Shown here one piece after another: positions 7,796-13,931 of a stretch of DNA of 13,931 nucleotides. This DNA is from Cytidiella melzeri (taxonomy: Eukaryota; Basidiomycota; Agaricomycetes; Polyporales; Irpicaceae): assembly GCA_022592445.1 (NCBI GenBank), contig JABYQR010000646.1, forward strand, positions 1 to 13,931. The letters are read 5' to 3'. Made by a program: the position numbers and the translations under genes. The stretch's first letter is position 1; each line of letters begins with the position of its first letter. The notes under the pieces are model-generated. The model made no database searches, had not been told where the DNA came from, and was given only the letters and a program-made list of their open reading frames with translations.

Positions 7796-7896
7796 TCAAT
7801 TGGACTTGGCAGACTGCATGCGGGGGCGGTAGTGTAGAACCACACCTCCCGAGCGGCGATGCGTATTACAGGCAAACGCGTGGCCAACGACGACGT
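7796..7896 (-). pseudogene. C-terminal end of split E ORF1 (minus copy)
   Basis: This stretch encodes the last about 33 residues of the minus-copy ORF1, including GHAFACNTHRRSGG, closing with TGA at 7796-7798. The rest of the gene is at 9750-10176. Before the second insertion the two parts joined in frame; the intact counterpart is at 8631-9158. Confidence 0.65.
7893..7896. repeat. Target-site duplication ACGT, left
   Basis: ACGT precedes the E plus copy and is repeated at 9746-9749. The uninterrupted form of this site exists in the plus copy itself (reverse strand, about 9057-9066), confirming that four bases were duplicated. Confidence 0.9.
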
Positions 7897-8471
7897 TGAT
7901 ACGCCCGGAAATCGGCTAGGCGCGGAGACCCGGCAGCAGCCCGCCATTTGCGCGGCCCGCGTCATCCTGAGCGGCAAGTCCCTCAACTTTCCCAGCGTCA
8001 CGAGCACAAGGAGTTCGCCGAGGTCACGAGGAGTCCGCCGAGGATCCGAGGACTAGACAAGGAGCAATGCGCCGGAAACATCCGAGGCCGAGGAATCGCA
8101 CCGAACCCTGATACACAGACACGCCCCTTTTTGCATCGGAGCATGGGCCGGCCAGCCACCAAGTGTTTCGGACACGGGTCGGACCAACGGTAGAAGAAAC
8201 TTGACGCGCGACCCCGCTTCAGGAAGACTCCTATCACGCCACGCTGTGCAACTCTTGGACGGCGCCTCATCACCTGCTCGCAACGATTGGCGCCTCTTCA
8301 GCGCAAGTGCGCGCGCCGCTACTCCGCGTCGACCAACGCTGTGTCCCGCCGGGCGTTGACTCGCTGGGCATTTTTGCCTCCGCAGACGGAAGTATTCTGC
8401 CACCCCGTTTCCTCGCTCTCGCGTTTGGGTTTAGGACATAAAAGGAAAGGTTTAGGAGAGGGTCGTCAGGG

Positions 8472-8480
8472 TATATAAAA
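8472..8480 (+). promoter_or_regulatory. TATA box of E plus copy
   Basis: TATATAAAA lies about 575 bp into the element and about 160 bp before the ORF1 ATG. The equivalent position is kept in the minus copy at 10326-10336. Confidence 0.55.
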
Positions 8481-8630
8481 AGGTGTTGCTTGTACTCCGT
8501 AGAAAATCAATCAATCCCCACCCCAGTTTCCAGAGTTCACTTTACGCTTTGCGTTCGCGTCGAGGGAGTCTCTTCGCGCCCATAGCTGTAGCTTCTTCTG
8601 CGTTGTCTCACTGCGACCTTTTCCACGTTT

Positions 8631-9158
8631 ATGTCCGCTGCATCTACCAACGACAACCCGCCTCGAGTCTGCCGTTACTGTCCAACTGTTCCCCACCTAC
8701 CCGACGGTCGCTGCCCTTACCGCCCGCACCCGCGTGAGGTTCTACGCCGTTACCCCATCATCCCCGCGCCCACGCCGCCGCCAGAACCCTCAGCAGCGCC
8801 TACGGTCTCCCCTGCGAGATCAACTCCTAAATCACCCTCGCCAGCGTTGTCCGTCGCCTCCGTCGCGGACTCGCTTGAAAACTGCTCTTACTGCGACACT
8901 CAGAGCGATCACCCAATTCCCCTACGTTCAGGACCTTTCGTCCCGCTCGACTGCGATCGCCCGCGCGCGCCGCACCCAGATTGCTGGCTATCTCCAGATT
9001 TTGGAGGCGAGGATCACGAGTGCGAACTAGTACAGTTCAATCTTACCAGCTCAACCAACGTCGTCGTTGGCCACGCATTTGCCTGTAATACGCATCGCCG
9101 CTCGGGAGGTGTTGTTCTACACTACCGCCCCCGCGCGCAGTCTGTCGAGTCCACTTGA
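8631..9158 (+). CDS. E ORF1, Cys/Pro-rich protein, unknown function
   Basis: The frame encodes 175 residues from an ATG at 8631. The start is supported because the minus copy has an ATG at the same place. Near the N-terminus, residues 14-28 read CRYCPTVPHLPDGRC, a CX2CX4HX5C pattern one residue longer than a retroviral zinc knuckle. A Pro/Ser-rich linker follows (IIPAPTPPPEP to about residue 75), then a second Cys/His group (CSYCDTQSDH ... LDC ... PDCW ... CNTHRR). The minus copy aligns without gaps, with about 16 substitutions in about 143 residues, and keeps every Cys and His of the first motif. Zinc or nucleic-acid binding is an inference; there is no signal peptide or membrane segment. 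It may be expressed from the TATA box at 8472, or may only be open by chance in GC-rich DNA. Confidence 0.5.
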   Translation: MSAASTNDNPPRVCRYCPTVPHLPDGRCPYRPHPREVLRRYPIIPAPTPPPEPSAAPTVSPARSTPKSPSPALSVASVADSLENCSYCDTQSDHPIPLRSGPFVPLDCDRPRAPHPDCWLSPDFGGEDHECELVQFNLTSSTNVVVGHAFACNTHRRSGGVVLHYRPRAQSVEST

Positions 9159-9216
9159 CGACGATCTCACATAGCCTTCCGCTGCGACCCGCGCGCTATT
9201 AGTTTATCTTTCTCTT

Positions 9217-9600
9217 ATGTTTCCTTTCGGCTTCGTTATACTGTGTTTGCTTTTTAACTGCGTTATTTTACTGCGTTACTGCGTTGCGTTTCATCTTCAC
9301 TGCGTCGAGCTTACTGCATTCACTTTCACTGCGCCCGCGTTTTACAGCGACCACTTCATCTTCACCAGCGACCGCGTTTTGTGTTCGAGATTCATATTTC
9401 GTCTGCGTTTATCTTCTGCGCCCCTCCGCGCGCCGTTTTCCTACAAGCCGCAACCTTTCACGCGCGCTCTCTTGGAGCCGCGCTATAACTCTTTCGCTTT
9501 CACCGCGCCGACTTGCCCTTTTACCCGCGATACGCGTGGTAGTTGCCCGTCTAGCTCCCTTCATATAAACTTTATCACAAAGACCTTGTCGCTCTTTTAG
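9217..9600 (+). other. E ORF2, doubtful small hydrophobic frame
   Basis: The frame begins MFPFGFVILCLLFNCVILL and could encode 127 residues with one membrane-like N-terminal segment. The ATG and roughly the first 85 codons are also open in the minus copy (from 7737 downward), but the C-terminus then differs by a frameshift there. Its codons come largely from the ACTGCG-rich repeat tract, so the amino-acid content may simply reflect that repeat. It is listed for completeness, not as a confident gene. Confidence 0.2.
9257..9333 (+). repeat. Dispersed ACTGCG microrepeats
   Basis: ACTGCG occurs at 9257, 9270, 9278, 9299 and 9328, with ACTGCA at 9313, mostly followed by TT. The minus copy has the complement of the same series around 7622-7697. 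It lies in the E tail, the U5 region if E is an LTR. Confidence 0.6.
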
Positions 9601-9745
9601 CACAAGTAAAACTAGGACTCTTAGACCACCTCGCTTTACTTTAACACTTCCGCGCTTCCACACCTTTACACTTCTATTGCCACTTCGTGGGTGGTTGTGT
9701 TGTCTTTAAGGTTGTTCGTAGTTTGAAGCGTGACTCAGTGTCTCA

Positions 9746-9749
9746 ACGT
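9746..9749. repeat. Target-site duplication ACGT, right
   Basis: Right partner of 7893-7896, closing the E plus insertion. Confidence 0.9.
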
Positions 9750-10176
9750 TGGTAGAGCTGGTAAGATTGAACTGTACTAGTTCGCACTTGTGATCCTCGC
9801 CTTCAAAGTCTGGAGATAGCCAGCAATCTGGGTGCGGCGCGCGCGGGCAATCGCAGTCGAGCGGGACGAAAGGTCCTGTACGTAGGGGAATTGGGTGGTC
9901 GCTCTGAGTGTCGCAATAGGAGCAGTTATCAAGCGAGTCCGCGACAGAGGCGACGGACAACGCTGGCGAGGGTGATTTAGGAGTTGATCTCTCAGGGGAG
10001 ACCGTAGGCGCTGCTGGGGGCTCTGGCGGCGGCGTGGGCGCGGGGATAATGGGATAACGGCGTAGGAGCTCGCATGGGCGCGGGCTGTAAGGGCAACGGC
10101 CGGTGGGTGAATGGGGAACAGTGGGACAGCAGCGGCAGACTCGAGGCGGGTTGTCGTTGTTAGACGCCGCGGGCAT
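9750..10176 (-). pseudogene. E ORF1, minus copy, split by the second insertion
   Basis: Read from an ATG at 10174-10176, the frame gives MPAASNNDNPPRVCRCC and about 143 residues colinear with the intact ORF1 at 8631-9158, without a gap or stop. The CX2CX4HX5C motif (CRCCPTVPHSPTGRC) and the later CSYCDTQSDH group are kept. At 9750 the frame runs into the duplicated ACGT and the inserted plus copy, which adds an unrelated tail. The true C-terminus is stranded at 7796-7896. An upstream in-frame GTG at about 10194 is not used as start because the plus copy supports the ATG. Confidence 0.65.
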
Positions 10177-10325
10177 AAACGTGGAAGAGATCACAATGAG
10201 GCAACGCAGAAGAAGCTACAGCTAGGGACGCAAAGAGACTCCCTCGACGCAAACGCAAAGTGTAAAGTGTACTCTGGAAACTGGGGTGTGGATTGATTGA
10301 TTTCCTACGCAGTACAAACAACACC

Positions 10326-10336
10326 TTTATATATAT
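10326..10336 (-). promoter_or_regulatory. TATA box of E minus copy
   Basis: The minus strand reads TATATATAAA at the position equivalent to 8472 in the plus copy, upstream of the split ORF1. Confidence 0.5.
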
Positions 10337-10909
10337 CCTAAAGACCCTCTCCTAAACCTTTCCTTCTATGTCCTAAGCCCAAACGCGAGAGCGAGGAAAC
10401 GGGGTGGTAGAATACTTCCGTCTGCGGAGGCAAAAATGCCCAGCGAGTCAACGCCCGGCGGGACACAGCGTTGGTCGACGCGGAGTAGCGGCGCGCGCAC
10501 TTGCGCTGAAGAGGCGCCAATCGTCGCGAGCAGGTGATGAGGCGCCGTCCAAGAGTTGCACAGCGTGGCGTGATAGGAGCCTTCCTGAAACGGGGTTCGC
10601 GCGTCAAGTTTCTTCTACCGTTGGTCCAACCCGTGTCCGAAACACTTGGTGGCTGGCCGGCCCATGCTCCGATGCAAAAGGGGCGTGTCTGTGAGTCAGA
10701 GTTTGGTGCGATTCCTCGGCCTCGGATGTTTCCGGCGTGTTGCTGCTCGTCAAGTCCTCGGATCCTCGGCGGACTCCTCGTGACCTCGGTGAACTCCTCG
10801 TGCCCGTGGCGCTGGGAAAGTGGAGGGACTGCCGCTCAGGATGACGCGGGCCGCGCAAATGGCGGGCTGCTGTCGGTTCTCCGCGCCTAGCCAATTTCCG
10901 AGCGTATCA

Positions 10910-10913
10910 ACGG
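10910..10913. repeat. Target-site duplication ACGG, right
   Basis: Right partner of 7206-7209. Confidence 0.85.
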
Positions 10914-12570
10914 AACTAAGAATAAAGCTGGCGGATTAACGCACTTCGTTCGCCTTACACTCACAGTCGGAGATCACACGGAAAAGGCAGAGTTTCTCGT
11001 CACGGACTTAGGTCCAGAAGACGTCATTCTTGGGCTACCATGGCTCAAGCGCGTAAACCCTACCGTCAACTGGGAAAAAGGAGAAATGACAATTCCGAGC
11101 GGCTCGGAAGAATCTCCTAATGAACCTTTCCATAAGGTTGACGGTAACCGCAAAGAACGTAGACAGTGGGTCGAAGCCGGTATTATCCAAGACACCACTG
11201 ACAAAGTCTGGTGTATGGCCGGCTTCACCTACTCTACTAAGCTTGCTGCCGAAGCAAACAAAGCTAAAGCTCAGCGCTCCTTCAAAGACATTGTTCCATC
11301 AGAGTACCACAGACACGCTAAAGTCTTCTCTGAGGAAGAGTCTAATCGGCTACCCCAGCATCAGCCCTGGGACCATTCGATTGATCTCAAACCAGACGCT
11401 CCTGAGACCATCAAATCGAAAGTTTATCCTATGCCCCTGAACAAACAAGCCGAGCTTGACAAGTTCATTCAGGAGAACCTGTCACAAGGTTACATTACAC
11501 CTTCTAAGTCTCTGATGGCTTCTCCGGTCTTTTTCATCAAAAAGAAGGACAACAAACTCCAACTTATTCAGGACTACCGCAAACTCAACGACATCACTGT
11601 AAAGAATCGTTACCCACTACCGCTTGCTACCAACATTATCAACAAGCTCAAGGGTGCAAAAATCTTCACCAAATTTGATGTTTGTTGGGGATACCACAAT
11701 GTCCGCATCAAAGAAGGAGATGAGTACAAAGCGGCTTTTGTTACCAACCGAGGACTTTTAAAACCTAAAGTCATGTTCTTCGGTCTCACAAACTCACCCG
11801 CTACCTTCCAAGCTCTGATGGACAACATCTTTGCTGACCTCGTCGCTGAAGGCAAGGTGGCTGTCTATCTAGATGATATCTTGATCTGGAGCAACAACCT
11901 GACAGAGCACCGCAAGGTTGCACATGAGGTCCTCGAGCGACTTCAACAGCACGACCTCTACCTTTGGCCAGAAAAGTGCGAGTTTGAGAAATCTGAGATT
12001 GGGTACCTCGGGTTGATCATTCGAGCCGGCAAAGTAGCTATGGACCCTGTCAAAGTCCAAGCAGTTTCTACGTGGCCCCCACTCAAGAACCTCAAAGAAG
12101 TCAGAGGATTCATTGGGTTTGCCAACTTCTACCGCCGCTTCATTCAAGACTTCTCAAAGCACACACGGCCTCTACACGACCTGACTAAGAAGGACGTACC
12201 GTTTGTCTGGGGTCCAGCACAGCAGACTGCCTTCACAATGCTAAAGAAGGCCTTTACCACTAAGCCTATCTTGGCAGTCTGGGACCCTGAACTCCCTACA
12301 CGTCTAGAAGTTGATGCCTCGGGCTATGCGACCGGTGGGATTATCTCCCAGAAATCAAAGAAAGATGGATTCTACCACCCTATTGCCTACCAATCTGCAT
12401 CCATGACTGAAGCAGAGTGTAACTACGAAATCTTTGATCGAGAGATGTTAGCCATCACCGAAGCTCTCAAAGATTGGCGCCACTACCTTGAGGGGCTCAA
12501 GGAACCGTTTGAGATCTGGACAGATCACGCAAACCTGCAGTACTGGAAATCTGCGCAACACCTCACTTGA
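10914..12570 (+). pseudogene. pol: Pol: protease 3' half, reverse transcriptase, RNase H
   Basis: The segment opens in the middle of the protease (LTHFVRLTL ... EDVILGLPWLKRVNP), continuing the half cut at 7209. Reverse transcriptase follows: QDYRKLNDIT, then KFDVCWGY with the first catalytic Asp at 11677-11679, FGLTNSPATFQ, and the YLDD box at 11866-11877. Gypsy-type RNase H follows with LEVDASGYATGG, the NYEIFDREMLAI Glu, and WTDHANLQYW. These enzymes would copy the element RNA to DNA and degrade the RNA strand. The RT and RNase H catalytic residues named here are present. A TGA at 12568-12570 falls inside the usually conserved LTRRQARW stretch, fitting CGA to TGA. The Cys in FDVCW is Arg in most relatives, again CGT to TGT. 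The ATG at 11086 is internal and not a start. Confidence 0.88.
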
Positions 12571-13931
12571 CGTCAAGCACGTTGGTCATTACTTTTGGCT
12601 GACTTCGACTTCGTGTTGGTACACAAGCCCGGTAGTACCATGATACACGCTGATCCTCTCTCTCATCTTCACTCACACACTGTCACGGACGAAGAAGACA
12701 ACAAGGATCAGGTGGTACTGAAAGCGGAACACTTCCGGATCCTCGCTACCAGTGCACTTGCCACTGCTTCTCCGCTCGAATCAAAGATCCGAGAATGCAC
12801 GGAACAAGAAGCAGAAGTCGCACAAGCTCTTGCTACCCTTCGAAAGAAGGGTCCTCGCAAACTTGTCGGTGGTTTACTTGAATGGAAAGAGAGTGACAGA
12901 CTCATCTACTACATGGGAAAACTCTATATCCCTAACAACAAAGAGCTCCGTCACGAAATCGTCAAATCTTGCCATGCCACACCCACGGCTGGTCATCCAA
13001 GCAAACACGGCACCATAGAGCTAGTCTCACGACACTATTGGTGGCCAAAGATGAACGCCTTCGTCGAGACTTACGTACTAGGTTGTGATTGCTGTCAACG
13101 CTATAAGTCAGCTCTGCACCCTAAAGTAGTATTACAGCCTCCGGAAACTCCGGCCGGACCTTGGGAACACATTGGAGTGGATCTCATCACTCAGCTACCA
13201 CCTTCTAAGGGATTTGATTCGACCGCGGTCTACGTTGACCATTATTCTGATCAAACGCACATCATCCCTACCACCACTAAGGTTAACGCTGAGGGGATTG
13301 CCGATCTACATTACAAAGAAGTATTCCGACTTCACGGCATTCCCAAGAAGGTGTTCTCTGACCGAGGACCCCAGTTTGCAGCACGCTTCATGCGTGCGCT
13401 CTATCACCGCCTAGGCATAGAGACTGGTTTTACGACCGCCTATCATCCGCAAGGAAATGGCAAAGTCGAACGCAAAAACCAGGATATCGAACAGTATCTG
13501 CGTCTATTCTGTCAGCAATGACAAGACGACTGGGTCGATCATCTGCCGGCGGCTGAGTTTGCACTCAACTCGCGAGTACATGCGGGTAATTCACAAACAC
13601 TGTTTGAGGTCATTTACGGATATCGCCCCGACTTCACCATACCAGTCGGCAAGCGAAGCAATATCCCATCACTTGATGAGCGCCTTGACAATATGGCTCG
13701 AGTACGCAAAGAGACTGAAGCAGCTCTTTGTCTAAGCAAAGAAAGATGAAGTAACTCTATGAGTCTGAGAAGCGCTCTCCATGCGTCTTCCAAGTAGGGG
13801 ACATGGTCTGGCTGAAGGCTAAGAATGTCCAGATCCACCAGGCTACCCCTGAGCTCGGTCCTCAACAACTTGGCCCATACAAAGTCATCGAACGCATCAA
13901 CGATCTTGACTACAAACTTGAGCTACCAGCT
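12571..13931 (+). pseudogene. pol: Pol: RNase H end and integrase (incomplete)
   Basis: Integrase would insert the cDNA into the genome. After the RNase H end (ADFDFVLVHKPGS) comes the HHCC zinc-binding domain (HATPTAGHPSKH ... CDCC), then the DDE core: Asp at 13180-13182 (GVDLI), Asp at 13360-13362 (FSDRGPQF) and Glu at 13468-13470, a D-35-E spacing typical of this family. The frame is broken by TGA at 13519-13521 (again where Arg is expected before QDDW), by a one-base loss near 13738-13746, and by TAA at 13752-13754. Past that, the C-terminal domain is readable to the window end, with the GPY motif at 13872-13880 (LGPYKVIERIND). A chromodomain, if any, would lie outside. Confidence 0.87.

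Larger units (their letters stand above)
7210..7896 (-). mobile_element. E minus copy, 3' segment
   Basis: This is the distal 687 bp of an 1847-bp minus-strand E element whose remainder lies at 9750-10909. It matches the reverse complement of 9060-9745 in the E plus copy closely. It holds the last part of the element's Cys/Pro-rich frame (7796-7896, stop at 7796-7798) and the long non-coding tail rich in ACTGCG words. Its outer end, read in element sense, finishes GTGTCTCA. The inner end stops exactly at ACGT (7893-7896), where the second copy enters. Confidence 0.88.
7897..9745 (+). mobile_element. E plus copy, complete 1849-bp element
   Basis: The element begins TGATACGC and ends GTGTCTCA, so it has TG...CA ends with only a weak terminal inverted repeat. 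It is inserted in opposite orientation inside another copy of itself and flanked by ACGT on both sides. In order it holds a GC-rich 5' region with a 20-bp imperfect tandem repeat (8009-8048), a TATA box at 8472, a 175-codon frame (8631-9158), and a 587-bp tail with ACTGCG repeats. No integrase, reverse transcriptase or transposase is present. The ends and TATA box suggest an unusually long solo LTR, with U3 of about 575 bp. A non-autonomous element mobilised in trans is the alternative. I do not recognise the family. Confidence 0.85.
9750..10909 (-). mobile_element. E minus copy, 5' segment
   Basis: These 1160 bp are the promoter-side part of the 1847-bp minus-strand E element, the inverse of 7897-9056 in the plus copy with scattered substitutions and small indels. 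In element sense it begins TGATACGC at 10909, passes a TATA box at about 10336-10326, and enters ORF1 at 10176. It is separated from its own 3' segment (7210-7896) by the plus copy. Its outer boundary is followed by ACGG, the right target duplication in the gypsy protease. Confidence 0.88.
3751..13931 (+). mobile_element. Ty3/gypsy element (3' end outside window)
   Basis: This element is inserted in the copia gag frame at 3750. It reads 5' LTR (3751-4505), leader, an ATG-less open region (4577-5626), gag (5627-6872), then pol in the order protease, reverse transcriptase, RNase H, integrase. That order is Ty3/gypsy rather than copia. GCATC at 3746-3750 should be its 5-bp target duplication, but the right partner is outside the window. 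Removing bases 7210-10913 (E insertion plus one duplicated ACGG) restores one continuous protease frame. It is not autonomous: several stops, two frameshifts and a lost protease Asp are present. Confidence 0.9.

Noticed and set aside
7210..10909. A foldback or terminal-inverted-repeat DNA transposon made of the long inverted repeats
   Set aside because: The order A-B-A'-B' is not a foldback, and both junctions carry independent 4-bp duplications that fit two successive insertions. The true ends of E have almost no inverted repeat.
1..13931. CRISPR array, prokaryotic operon or host metabolic gene
   Set aside because: No spaced identical repeats, no operon-like frames and no non-transposon protein domain were found on either strand.

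Overview
The window looks like repeat-rich chromosomal DNA of a filamentous fungus, most likely a basidiomycete. This rests on the style of the Ty3/gypsy and Ty1/copia proteins, a short intron with a TACTAAC branch site, and a copia-type primer site matching initiator tRNA-Met. The species-level guess is weak. I see no intact host gene. Almost everything that can be explained is retrotransposon sequence, nested at least four deep, with some unassigned flanks.

Layout. Bases 1-26 are the cut end of a repeat family here called E. Bases 27-1468 are unassigned flank with small repeats and a TATA-like site. Bases 1474-2217 are a solo gypsy LTR in minus orientation with a 5-bp target duplication (GTACA). 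Bases 2223-2970 are unassigned. A Ty1/copia element starts at about 2971 (LTR, half-tRNA primer site, start of gag) and is broken at 3750 by a Ty3/gypsy element of the same LTR family as the solo LTR. That gypsy element runs from 3751 past the window end: 5' LTR, leader, an ATG-less open region, gag, protease, reverse transcriptase, RNase H and integrase. Its protease is split at 7209/10914 by a 3.7-kb insertion.

The 3.7-kb insertion is the most unusual part. It resolves into two copies of one element: an 1847-bp minus-strand copy (7210-7896 plus 9750-10909) inside the gypsy protease with target duplication ACGG, and an 1849-bp plus-strand copy (7897-9745) inside the first copy with target duplication ACGT. 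Each copy begins TG, ends CA, has a TATA box about 575 bp in, and carries an open frame for a Cys/Pro-rich protein with a knuckle-like CX2CX4HX5C motif. It may be a very long solo LTR or a non-autonomous element. I do not recognise the family.

Insertion order read from the nesting: copia, then gypsy, then E minus, then E plus. The gypsy and copia coding regions are decayed. Four in-frame TGA codons, one TAG, one TAA, two frameshifts and a protease active-site Asp-to-Asn change are visible. Several TGA codons fit CGA-to-TGA decay at CpG sites. A second notable feature is a canonical 67-68-nt intron inside the gypsy LTR, flanked by a 20-nt direct repeat.
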